NCBI RefSeq assembly: GCF_026802175.1
Contig: NZ_CP113797.1
Location: 5,185,026-5,249,025 of the forward strand
DNA length: 64,000 nucleotides
Origin: Thermocoleostomius sinensis A174
Lineage (GTDB): Bacteria; Cyanobacteriota; Cyanobacteriia; Elainellales; Elainellaceae
Direction: 5' to 3'
Each line of letters begins with the position of its first letter. Within the stretch, counting starts at the first letter, position 1. Shown here in pieces: positions 39,386 to 47,567 of the stretch. Under the pieces are notes generated by a model. That model was not told where the DNA came from. It did no database searches and saw only the letters and a list, made by a program, of their open reading frames with translations. Made by a program: the position numbers and the translations under genes.

Positions 39386-42250
39386 ATGGGGAATCAGATG
39401 ATGCACACTTTTCGTCAAGTCAGGTACATCGCCCCTGGGGGGTTAGTGTTGTTACCCTTAGTGTTGCTACCCCAAATGCTGCCCCCACTAGCCTTGCTCA
39501 GGGGTAATGTGGGGCATGAGACCGAACGGATCTTCTTAGATCTGCTGCTGATGGGACTGGGCGCACTCATTGTTGCAGCCCTACTCAGTCCCTTGGAGAC
39601 ACTGGGTTGGTGGGCTGGATGGTATGGCGATCAAGTAGACCCGCACAGAACACCCTGCACCGCCGAAGAGCCATTGCCTTCAACTCAGGCGAGGCGCTAC
39701 ATCGTCTATCTCGACGGTATCGGCCAGTTTAAGTCTACCTATGCCCCAGAAGCAGAGCAGTTTCTTAGTGCTCTGGGTCAGTCCCTGCCAGACATGGTAG
39801 TGGTGCGGGGTATTACGCCCTACTCGGTATTGAACAAACCCCTGATAGAAGATCGACCGATGTCGGCATTTTGGCGACTGGTGACTTGGCTGCGATCGAA
39901 GCGCTTCTTCAAAGTTCTGGGAATGTTAATTAACATTCGCAATTTGCTAGTGGTGCTGGTGTCGGCTGATACGCGCTACGGTCCTGTCTACAACCGTGGC
40001 ATGGCCCAGGTGATCTACAACGGACTGATCAATGAGGGCTATCGTCCAGGCAGTCGGGTGCCGATCACGCTGCTAGGCTTTAGCGGCGGCGGCGAAATCG
40101 CCATGGGGGCAGCTCCGCTGTTGCAACAATCGCTGGATGCTCCCCTCGATATTATCTCCCTGGCGGGAGTCTTCTGCGGGCACAACAAAATTCTCAACCT
40201 CAACCACATCTACCACCTCGTAGGCGACAAAGACCCAGTGGAGCGCACTGGCCCGGTGCTGTTTCCCAAGCGCTGGAAAGTCATGTTCCTCTCATACTGG
40301 AATCGAGCTAAAAAGCGCGGGCTGGTGACGTTTATTTCCCTGGGCCCAGTGGGGCATCAGACACCAGGGGGGGTGTTTGACCCTAACCTGCGCTTACCCG
40401 ACGGTCGCACCCACCTTCAGCAAACGGTGGACTGGGTGACTGACATTTTGCAGGAAAAGCTGCCGTTGGAGCAACCCAGCACTGCTCCTCGCCCCAGCAG
40501 CTATAGTCTGGCTCAACAGGGAGACTTTAACCAACCAGAAGCCTATCCCCTGGGGGCAGTGGTCGATGCTGCCTACTACCGTCCCATTGCCCCCTGGATG
40601 GGTCGGCTGATATTGCCCACCTTAGATCAGCGGCAACCCCAAGATGGGGTCTGGTTTGAAGTACACCATGCTACTGCTGACTACAGCCACTTGGTCAGTC
40701 AACGGGTCTGGCTGAGCTGGCAAGACACTCCCTGGGTACGCCAGTATTTGAGCACAGTGACGCGGGATCTGCACTTCAGTGCCGATGCTAACTATAGCCG
40801 TCACCAAGGCAAGGTGGTGCCCGAACGGCTCAACGGTTGGCGGCAGGTGGGCCCCCTGGAGTCACTGGCTGGAGCCAGGCCCACAGACAACATGGTAGTG
40901 ATGCTGAATGGCCCAGTGCAGATAGATTCCTTGCCAAATGGGGTAGTGCAGGTTTTGATCGATCAAGACCCGGCTCAGATCAGCGGTCGGTTCTATGCAA
41001 TCGCCCAGTTTATTGCCCCTAGTCAGACCACTGCCGACGGTATGCTCTATCGCATTCGTCATTTCAACCGAAGTACCCGCCAGTTCGATGGACTTGAAGA
41101 GGTGGTGTGGTTGCCCCAGGTGGTGCCCAACATCAATGGTTTGCGTCCCTCTAGTAACCAAAACTTGGAGCGATCGCCCTGCAACCCGGATGGCTGGTAT
41201 CTCTACGGTGCGCCCGACCGCAGGGGGCGGTTTGTGGTACAGGCTCTGGCCCCGCGCGCATTGTTTACCCTTATCCCTGATCAAGAGATCGTTGGCAAAA
41301 CCGCCACCCATCGCTACCTCAAACAGGTCTCCTGGACAGTAAAGGGAGTCAAGGGTACGATCAGCTCCGTACTGCTGCGGGCAAGCGAAAAGGCTTCTTC
41401 CTCCTTTCATCTAGGTGATCGGCTGCTCCTCAACCACGTCTACGGCGGCGTGGGCGGAAAAATGACCGAACCAGCGGCACGAGGCCCAATCTATTTTGGT
41501 CACTTTGCCTATGGATTGGCAGAGGTGGTTCAAGAGCCTCTAACTGATGACTTGCGGCTAGAGATGCAGTACTTTCAGGTTTATACCCAAAATGGTGATG
41601 GGTTGATTGCTTGCCGTCACCATTGGTCAAACTACATGGGCGATCGCCAGTTTGGGTGGCTTAACCTGCGCCCGGTGCGCGATGCGGTGATCAAACTCGA
41701 TGCTTTCACCAACCGCTACGACATTGACGGCGATGTTGTCTGTCCCTTAGAACTGCTGCTGCACCAACTCCAAATCATGATGGCCCGCTACCGAACTGGT
41801 GATGGCAGCGGCATCACCTATGTCGGACCCGCCAACAACTGTGCTCAAGACTCTAATCAGGCACTTTATGCTGCCCTCCAGCAGATCAACCGGGCTACGA
41901 CAACCCTGTCCGACTCAGTGTCCTGGCTTCAGACGCATCCTGACCAGGCTGGGCAGGTCAAGCAGCTTCAGCAAATTGGACTTTCGCTCAAGCGTGATTT
42001 GCTGCCCTGGGGCACCGCCCGAGCCGACTGGCAGAACCACGAAGCTGTTTTGGGTAGCAGTCTCGAAGATGACCCCGTCAAGCAGTTGGCCACTGCCCTA
42101 GTGAGCTGGCGCACCGTACTGCCCCGAATCGCCAGTGATGCGGTGATCATATCCTTTCTACAACGAGGAGCCACCGTGCTGGTGTTGCGTACCACCCAGG
42201 TGGGCGGCACGATACCCGAGATTGAGCCGATCGCTCCGGTGGGATTGTAG
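39386..42250 (+). CDS. large membrane protein with alpha/beta-hydrolase-like domain
   Basis: About 954 residues. Two membrane segments lie near the N-terminus (PGGLVLLPLVLLPQMLPPLA and LLLMGLGALIVAALLSPLE). A hydrolase-like domain follows: YIVYLDGIGQFKSTY, then VPITLLGFSGGGEIAMGA with GxSxG, and HIYHLVGDKDPVERTGP, where an Asp of the triad may lie. The remaining 500 residues are not recognised; a C-terminal part repeats acidic and Gln-rich helices. I chose the ATG at 39386 because AGGA sits in front of it; the ATG at 39374 is also possible. Function is unknown. Confidence 0.7.
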   Translation: MGNQMMHTFRQVRYIAPGGLVLLPLVLLPQMLPPLALLRGNVGHETERIFLDLLLMGLGALIVAALLSPLETLGWWAGWYGDQVDPHRTPCTAEEPLPSTQARRYIVYLDGIGQFKSTYAPEAEQFLSALGQSLPDMVVVRGITPYSVLNKPLIEDRPMSAFWRLVTWLRSKRFFKVLGMLINIRNLLVVLVSADTRYGPVYNRGMAQVIYNGLINEGYRPGSRVPITLLGFSGGGEIAMGAAPLLQQSLDAPLDIISLAGVFCGHNKILNLNHIYHLVGDKDPVERTGPVLFPKRWKVMFLSYWNRAKKRGLVTFISLGPVGHQTPGGVFDPNLRLPDGRTHLQQTVDWVTDILQEKLPLEQPSTAPRPSSYSLAQQGDFNQPEAYPLGAVVDAAYYRPIAPWMGRLILPTLDQRQPQDGVWFEVHHATADYSHLVSQRVWLSWQDTPWVRQYLSTVTRDLHFSADANYSRHQGKVVPERLNGWRQVGPLESLAGARPTDNMVVMLNGPVQIDSLPNGVVQVLIDQDPAQISGRFYAIAQFIAPSQTTADGMLYRIRHFNRSTRQFDGLEEVVWLPQVVPNINGLRPSSNQNLERSPCNPDGWYLYGAPDRRGRFVVQALAPRALFTLIPDQEIVGKTATHRYLKQVSWTVKGVKGTISSVLLRASEKASSSFHLGDRLLLNHVYGGVGGKMTEPAARGPIYFGHFAYGLAEVVQEPLTDDLRLEMQYFQVYTQNGDGLIACRHHWSNYMGDRQFGWLNLRPVRDAVIKLDAFTNRYDIDGDVVCPLELLLHQLQIMMARYRTGDGSGITYVGPANNCAQDSNQALYAALQQINRATTTLSDSVSWLQTHPDQAGQVKQLQQIGLSLKRDLLPWGTARADWQNHEAVLGSSLEDDPVKQLATALVSWRTVLPRIASDAVIISFLQRGATVLVLRTTQVGGTIPEIEPIAPVGL

Positions 42251-42500
42251 CCATGAACCCATTCGTTCTCCCCCGTTGACTCTGGGTGGAGCATCCCCTA
42301 TGGTTGCTCTGGTGTTTGCCCCTATCCCTCCTGCTGAAGCGGGGGGACTGCTGCCTGAAAATCAAAAGAATCTTAAAATGCGCTATCCCGATGAACTTGC
42401 CACCTGTTGGAGGCAACCTGGTTTAGTCGGGTGGGTGTCTCAAGCTATTTTAGAAAACAGACCGCTCCATGTGCTGTTAGTGAAAGCCAATGCAAACGCA

Positions 42501-42515
42501 TTGACAGTTCGTCAA
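42501..42515. promoter_or_regulatory. inverted repeat upstream of crcB
   Basis: TTGAC-AGTTC-GTCAA lies 21 bp before the first crcB ATG and overlaps a possible -35 hexamer (TTGACA). It may be a repressor site. No fluoride riboswitch is recognisable in the 285 bp before this gene. Confidence 0.35.
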
Positions 42516-42535
42516 CCTAATTTGGAGAGTTTACC

Positions 42536-43000
42536 ATGCTGAAACAGCCATTTTTGCGACAGCCCGTTGTGCGAACCGTTGCTGCCATTTCCCTGGGGGC
42601 GATCGCTGGTGCATTGGGGCGATATTATTTTGGACTGGCCATGAATCACCTTCTGGGAATCGATGTCCCCTACAGCACCTTGGTCATTAATGTGACCGGA
42701 TGTTTGGCAATGGGCTTCCTGGCAACGCTATCTTTAGGACAGGTAATTAGTCTACATCCTGATATTCGTCTGCTGCTCCTGACGGGTTTTTTGGGGTCGT
42801 ATACCACCTTTTCCGGTTATGAACTCGATAGTGCCCATTTGTTGCAGCAGGATCGCTTACAGGCAGACCTGTTTTATTGGGCGGGAAGTGTGATGTTAGG
42901 ATTCATGAGCTTGCAGTTCGGCATCGCATTTGCAGAATGGCTCCTTGGCAAGCTTGACCCTTCCAGGGAAACGCCCCACAACCGCGATCGGTCAAACTGA
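42536..43000 (+). CDS. crcB: fluoride exporter CrcB/FluC, first subunit
   Basis: 154 residues with four membrane helices. The family motifs are present: GAIAGALGRYYFG in helix 1, VINVTGCLAMGFLATL with the pore Asn in helix 2, and GFLGSYTTFSGYELD with the STF-type loop that lines the fluoride path. FluC works as a dual-topology dimer that exports F- passively; in many species two adjacent genes encode the two orientations, as here with the gene at 43056. GGAG precedes the ATG. It heads a cluster of fluoride genes that ends with a CLC-type channel. Confidence 0.95.
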   Translation: MLKQPFLRQPVVRTVAAISLGAIAGALGRYYFGLAMNHLLGIDVPYSTLVINVTGCLAMGFLATLSLGQVISLHPDIRLLLLTGFLGSYTTFSGYELDSAHLLQQDRLQADLFYWAGSVMLGFMSLQFGIAFAEWLLGKLDPSRETPHNRDRSN

Positions 43001-43055
43001 CCCCTTTGGGTTAGCGATATCTCCTGATCTCTCCCCGTTCATCAATACACCCAAC

Positions 43056-43439
43056 ATGGAAACCCCTCTTTTGCTAACCCTTTGGATTGCGCTAGGAGCT
43101 ATCCCAGGTGCCCTTAGCCGCTATTATTTAACGCTGGTTTGTGTGGAAAAACTCGGCGGAGAGTTCCCCTTTGGCACGTTTATCATTAATCTCTCTGGGA
43201 CGTTTTTGATTGGGTTCTTTGCAACACTGTTTCAATCCATCCAAGCTGATCCACTGCTCAATAGTTTTGTCATTATTGGTTTTTTAGGGTCTTACACCAC
43301 GTTTTCCACCTACGCCTTAGATACGTCAAATCTGCTCAAGCTGGCAAGTTATAAACGGGCAGTGCTATATGGGTTAGGCAGTCCATTGATGGGGTTTTTA
43401 GGAGTCGAACTGGGTATTGCTCTGGCACAACGGCTATAG
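43056..43439 (+). CDS. crcB: fluoride exporter CrcB/FluC, second subunit
   Basis: About 127 residues, beginning METPLLLTLWIALGAIPGAL. Motifs are GAIPGALSRYY, FIINLSGTFLIGFFATLF and GFLGSYTTFSTYALD. It is shorter than the first subunit and has a different charge distribution, as expected for an oppositely oriented partner. I chose the ATG at 43056, since the 42 codons before it overlap the first gene and are not conserved. The spacing (55 bp) and strand support one operon. Confidence 0.95.
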   Translation: METPLLLTLWIALGAIPGALSRYYLTLVCVEKLGGEFPFGTFIINLSGTFLIGFFATLFQSIQADPLLNSFVIIGFLGSYTTFSTYALDTSNLLKLASYKRAVLYGLGSPLMGFLGVELGIALAQRL

Positions 43440-43457
43440 CATTTGCAGGAGAAGCGA

Positions 43458-44177
43458 ATGAAAAATGCAGAACAATTAACGATCTATGTGGCAGAGGGGG
43501 ACTCCGTTCAGGGTAAATTACTCTACCGGGCGTTGATAGATGCGGCGCGTCAATCCGGCATTGCAGGAATAACGGTGATGCGGACGGCTGTGAGCTATGG
43601 ACAACGCGATCGCCATATCAGTGTGGACTGGATGCCAGAACTGGCGATGCAAATGATGATGGTACTGACAGCAATTGATCAACCGGAGGCGATCGATCGC
43701 TACCTCCCGCAGGTTCAAGCCCTGGTTAAATATGGTTTGGCAATTAAGGAACCCATTACCGTCGTGCATCATGCCCCAGTATTGCCCGATCAACTAGCCC
43801 AACCCACACCGCAATTGACACCATTACAAAATCAGGAGAATGCAATGACCGACTTTGAGCGATTAACGATTTACGTTGGTGAATCGGATCAGTGGCAAGG
43901 TAAGCCCGTTCATCTGGCATTGGTGGAAGAAGCGCGTCGTCACGGATTAGTGGGAGCAACCGTTGTGCGGGGTGTGACTGGGTATGGAAAAACTAACCAT
44001 GAGCGAATTAAGTTTCTGGGGATTATTGAGCTTTCCTCGGATTTACCAATGGTCGTCACGATGATCGATCGGACGGATAAGATTGAACAATTCTTACCAC
44101 TCGTGCAAGACATGGTAGGAGGAGGAATTGTGGTACGCGATGCGATTAATGTTGTTCACCATGCACCCATTCAATAG
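43458..44177 (+). CDS. tandem DUF190 protein
   Basis: About 239 residues made of two DUF190 domains, a PII-like fold often next to crcB. Domain 1 begins QLTIYVAEGDSVQGKLLYRA and domain 2 LTIYVGESDQWQGKPVHLAL; both end VVHHAP. The linker contains AATCAGGAGAATGCAATGACC: a good ribosome site and an in-frame ATG at 43845, so a single-domain product could also be made. Domain 2 keeps the GATVVRGVTGYG signature more closely than domain 1 (ITVMRTAVSYG). It lies 19 bp after crcB. DUF190 proteins may regulate transport; the ligand is unknown. Confidence 0.9.
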   Translation: MKNAEQLTIYVAEGDSVQGKLLYRALIDAARQSGIAGITVMRTAVSYGQRDRHISVDWMPELAMQMMMVLTAIDQPEAIDRYLPQVQALVKYGLAIKEPITVVHHAPVLPDQLAQPTPQLTPLQNQENAMTDFERLTIYVGESDQWQGKPVHLALVEEARRHGLVGATVVRGVTGYGKTNHERIKFLGIIELSSDLPMVVTMIDRTDKIEQFLPLVQDMVGGGIVVRDAINVVHHAPIQ

Positions 44178-44188
44178 GAATCAATAAA

Positions 44189-44833
44189 ATGCCAACTCTA
44201 CCCGACTACAATCCAAACTTATCTCCAGGTACACTCAGCCTCGCCGCTGTTAACTTGCTTCATCCGGCTCAAGTGGCGTTGGGCTATCGAGAAGTAGACT
44301 ACCGAATTCAACAGTTTCAGGCAATGACTGCGGATGAATTAGATGCTTACCTGTTGGAGCATTTTTTACCCATTGTGATTGCGCCCGATCGCCTGCCCTA
44401 TGTGGTGGATCACCATCATCGTGCCCGTGCGATCCAGATGACGGGTTTACGAGAAACCGTTTATGTCAAAGTGTGGGAAAACTGTCAGGATTGGTCAAGG
44501 GCTGAGTTTTGGCAATTGATGCAGGAGAAAGCCTGGGTGTATCCCTACGACAAAGATGGGCAACGGGTTGATGTTGAATCCATTCCAGCTAGTTTAGACC
44601 AGTTGCAGGATGACCCCTACCGCAGTTTAGCTTGGGGCGTGTTGCAAGCAGGGGGCTATGCCAGATCCGATGTCCCTTTTCAGGAGTTCCTGTGGGGTAA
44701 TTATTTTCGTCAGCACCTTTCGTTTGAGAACACCGAGGCAGGCTTTCAACAGGCAGTTAACGCGGCGTTGCAGTTGTGTCGATCGCCAGCAGTCAGTCAT
44801 TTGCCTGGGTACATCTCCGATGCTACTGGGTGA
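44189..44833 (+). CDS. ParB/sulfiredoxin-like protein (ParBc_2 type)
   Basis: A 214-residue protein of the putative ParB-like nuclease family PF08857. The N-terminal part is LSLAAVNLLHPAQVALGYRE, and the core has LPYVVDHHHRARAIQMTGLR, where the HHHR motif lies in the ParB/Srx nucleotide-binding position. It lies 12 bp after the DUF190 gene, so it belongs to the fluoride operon. Other members of this family occur in similar places, but their task is not known. The gene ends inside the 3' end of a uppP relic on the other strand. Confidence 0.8.
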   Translation: MPTLPDYNPNLSPGTLSLAAVNLLHPAQVALGYREVDYRIQQFQAMTADELDAYLLEHFLPIVIAPDRLPYVVDHHHRARAIQMTGLRETVYVKVWENCQDWSRAEFWQLMQEKAWVYPYDKDGQRVDVESIPASLDQLQDDPYRSLAWGVLQAGGYARSDVPFQEFLWGNYFRQHLSFENTEAGFQQAVNAALQLCRSPAVSHLPGYISDATG

Positions 44834-45062
44834 GTTGCGTACCTCTAAAGGAGTCATTTACCAAGCTCAACAAGAGCAGAACAGCAATGACACTGCCAAA
44901 TTGAATGGCATCAACAAACCATTTTTGCTCTACCAAATCAGTCCAGCCGAAGGCTTTAGTGACAACAAGTAGATGAGCCGTGCTACTAATTGGCAAAAAT
45001 TCGGTAATTCCTTGTACCAGTCCCAGGACGATCGCCTGAAATATTTCTTGAATGAGATCCAT
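44823..45062 (-). pseudogene. undecaprenyl-diphosphatase (uppP/bacA) gene, truncated
   Basis: 79 codons: AIVLGLVQGITEFLPISSTA, then HLLVVTKAFGW and FVDAIQFGSVIAVLLLL. The first motif is the (E/Q)GxTEFLPISSxxH signature of UppP, which recycles the cell-wall lipid carrier. The family normally has about 260-300 residues with a second motif (PGxSRS); here translation ends at 44823 in the last codons of the ParB-like gene. So only the first two helices are left and the enzyme cannot work. Confidence 0.85.
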
Positions 45063-45341
45063 AATCTTTCCTGACCGTTGTCTAAACAGAAGGCGTAATT
45101 CAGGTCTACAGGCTAGTGAATGCCTTGACTCAAGTTTGAGCAGGCACAGCCTTTGATGTAATTTGTTCCTTTGGGTGTAAGGTTACTTTTGCCCGAACCA
45201 TCCTAGCTAAGGGTGATTCCTTCTAGCAAGGTGATTGCTCCTGAGCGCAATCTACACACGTTTATTTGCATAGCAGGATTTCAGAGATTTGCTAGCAGAC
45301 GTTGCTTGTAAAATTTAAGTTGACTTGCTATATTGCAGTAT

Positions 45342-45404
45342 GTGGTGATGAAACTCACCTTCTAGCGCGGCTAGAGAACCGCCCTCAAGGCTAATAGTTT
45401 CTAC
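45342..45404 (+). ncRNA. fluoride riboswitch (crcB RNA motif)
   Basis: The sequence GGTGATGAAACTCACC is followed by an insert, then AACCGCC-CTCAA-GGCTAATAG and TTTCTAC. This matches the crcB motif: GGTGA pairs with TCACC (P2), GCC with GGC (P3), and GAAAC with GTTTC at the 3' end (P1). The conserved bases GATG, AACCGCC and TTTCTAC are present. The middle CTAGcgcggCTAG is an extra hairpin. A possible -10 hexamer TATATT lies at 45329-45334. It should turn on the CLC-type gene 292 bp downstream when fluoride rises. Confidence 0.85.
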
Positions 45405-45418
45405 TTCATGTTCCGTCG

Positions 45419-45437
45419 ATGCTTTGGCAAAAAGCAT
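45419..45437 (+). terminator. hairpin after the fluoride riboswitch, possible expression platform
   Basis: ATGCTTT-GGCAA-AAAGCAT is a 7-bp stem followed by TTTG. It lies 14 bp after the aptamer. The U-tract is weak, so its role as intrinsic terminator is not certain. Confidence 0.45.
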
Positions 45438-45695
45438 TTGTGAAGTATTAGCGTTTAGTTTTTGAGAGGCTGTTTTTTGTGCATTTTCAAGCATTTAAGA
45501 TTCATTTGACTTTCAGGTTTCATCAACTAGGCATTTGCCGGGTTGTGCGGCGGCTTGTATGGCGGCGTTTCAATCGCTGCGGCTGGAACACTTCCTAACG
45601 CCGGGGTCTGCGTATCATTCAAGCAATCCGCCTGAGCGTCATCACAAATTAACCCGGTTATCGATTCATTTTCTCTATCATTTTTCGATGCATTT
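45438..45695. other. leader between the fluoride riboswitch and the CLC gene
   Basis: 258 bp without a recognisable gene. T-runs (45461-45477) and an inverted piece near 45560-45610 are seen, none convincing as a terminator or start. A long leader may allow more than one control step. Confidence 0.4.
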
Positions 45696-47501
45696 ATGAA
45701 AGGGCTACAGGATATCGAACAGTTTTTTGCCCTACCTCAAATTGCCAAATGGTTAGCAATCGCCACGATCGCAGGTGTTCTGTCGGGAACCGCCTCAGCC
45801 ATATTGTTAGCTTCGTTGGAATGGGCAACGGATTGGCGTGAAGCACATTGGTGGATTATTGCCCTGTTGCCGCTGGGTGGGCTACTGAGTGGGTTGATTT
45901 ATCACCACTTTGGTCAATCTGTTGAAGCAGGCAACAATCTCTTGTTGGAAGAGATTCACAATCCCAAACAGACGATTCCATTGCGGATGGCTCCGCTCGT
46001 GCTATTGGGAACCGTGATGACCCATTTGTTTGGCGGTTCCGCAGGGCGAGAAGGCACAGCCTTACAGATGGGTGCTTCCCTTGCTGATCAACTCACCGAA
46101 GTTTTGCACCTGAAAGGATCGGATCGCCGTATTCTTCTAATGACGGGGATTAGCGGTGGCTTTGCTTCTGTCTTCGGCACTCCTCTGGCGGGTGCTGTTT
46201 TCGGCTTGGAGGTGTTGGCGATCGGCAAAATTCGCTACGACGGGTTGTTTCCCTGTATCGTTGCGGCGATCGTCGGCGATTACGTGACGTTGAAATGGGG
46301 CATTCACCACACCAACTATCGACTGGCAAACGTTCCTGTGCTGAGTTTGGAAAACTTCTCCGCTGGTTCCGCCGATCTGTTGTCAGCAGTCTTTGCCGGT
46401 GCGGTCTTTGGCTTAGTGGCACTCCTATTTGCAGAAGTTACGCATAAAATTGGGCATGTCTTTAAGTCCAAAATTGCTTATCCGCCGCTGCGTCCTATGG
46501 TGGGTGGCGCGATGGTTGCGATCGCAGTTTGGGCAGTGGGAACCACCAAATATATTGGACTGGGAATTCCTACGATTGTAGAGGCGTTTCAGACACAATT
46601 GCCTCCCTGGGATTTTGCCGCAAAATTAGCATTTACGGCACTTACTTTGGGAGCCGGATTTAAAGGAGGTGAAGTCACCCCCTTGTTTTACATTGGTGCC
46701 ACGTTGGGCAATGCTTTATCTTTGATTTTGCCCTTATCCTCCGATCTGCTTGCGGGCATGGGCTTTGTGGCTGTGTTTGGTGCTGCTGCCAATACCCCGC
46801 TGGCTTCAACCATCATGGCGATCGAGCTATTTGGACTGCCCGCCGGAGCCTTTGCAGGAATTGCCTGTGTCGTGAGCTATCTTTTTTCCGGTCATGCAGG
46901 CATCTACCGTGCTCAACGCATTGGATTAAGTAAATATCCCAAAGTCTTTGTGGAGGAGGGCGTTAGCTTAGCAACTTTTCCTAGCCTCAAACAGCCATTG
47001 GAGTTCGATTTGTTTAGTGATATCAATCCCTTAGGTTTTCTAGAAATGGAGAATGGCAAACCCATGAGACATCTGACAGCACTCCGGCTCTACTTTCATC
47101 ATGGTGCCAGGTTATATGGCAAGACCCGCTGGCGCAGGCTAACCTCTCCCCATCTACATTGGCATCTTCCCCGTCTTGCGAAAGAATTTGGGATTCAGCA
47201 GGTGGTGCTACATCGGGTGCATATGGGCTATCTCAAAGGTGATGAACTGCATCACAATCATCATGAAGTCACGCCCCATCGTTTACCGCAATGTCTGGAA
47301 TTGATTGATCAGGAAGCCAAGTTGCGGGAGTTTGTTGAAGTCCATCATGCCGATCTTAAGCACGTCAGGATTGTTTTGATTCGGGGTGAAGACTTACGTT
47401 CCCATGAAGACTTACATTTACAGGAAGATCTGCATTCGTCAGATTACCGGAATACATCTATGAATTATCCCTCTCCAATGACTGACCAATTGGCGGAATA
47501 A
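45696..47501 (+). CDS. CLC-type channel/antiporter, fluoride-associated, with C-terminal DUF190-like domain
   Basis: 601 residues. The first 420 form a CLC membrane core: GGSAGREGTALQMGASLADQ replaces the chloride-type GREGP, as in fluoride/proton CLC-F proteins, and GAGFKGGEVTPLFYIGATLG is the second anion-site segment. The last 160 residues are soluble and begin LTALRLYFHHGARLYGKTRW. The order of strands resembles a degenerate DUF190 domain (compare LTIYVGESDQWQGK in the gene at 43458). A His-rich tail follows (HHNHHEVTPHRL). It lies downstream of a fluoride riboswitch and 0.9 kb from the crcB operon. Confidence 0.9.
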   Translation: MKGLQDIEQFFALPQIAKWLAIATIAGVLSGTASAILLASLEWATDWREAHWWIIALLPLGGLLSGLIYHHFGQSVEAGNNLLLEEIHNPKQTIPLRMAPLVLLGTVMTHLFGGSAGREGTALQMGASLADQLTEVLHLKGSDRRILLMTGISGGFASVFGTPLAGAVFGLEVLAIGKIRYDGLFPCIVAAIVGDYVTLKWGIHHTNYRLANVPVLSLENFSAGSADLLSAVFAGAVFGLVALLFAEVTHKIGHVFKSKIAYPPLRPMVGGAMVAIAVWAVGTTKYIGLGIPTIVEAFQTQLPPWDFAAKLAFTALTLGAGFKGGEVTPLFYIGATLGNALSLILPLSSDLLAGMGFVAVFGAAANTPLASTIMAIELFGLPAGAFAGIACVVSYLFSGHAGIYRAQRIGLSKYPKVFVEEGVSLATFPSLKQPLEFDLFSDINPLGFLEMENGKPMRHLTALRLYFHHGARLYGKTRWRRLTSPHLHWHLPRLAKEFGIQQVVLHRVHMGYLKGDELHHNHHEVTPHRLPQCLELIDQEAKLREFVEVHHADLKHVRIVLIRGEDLRSHEDLHLQEDLHSSDYRNTSMNYPSPMTDQLAE

Positions 47502-47567
47502 TAAATGGCAGGCATTTGGAATAAATATGAGAGGATTTCATTCAACTTGCAAACCTGGAAATAAGCG

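Noticed and set aside
42251-42535. A second fluoride riboswitch upstream of crcB
   Set aside because: I looked for GG(N)GATG, AACCGCC and the 3' TTTCTAC/CCTAC parts in this stretch and did not find them in order.
42222-42542. 106-codon frame before crcB
   Set aside because: It overlaps the end of the previous gene and the crcB start, has no motif and poor start context. Taken as leader DNA.
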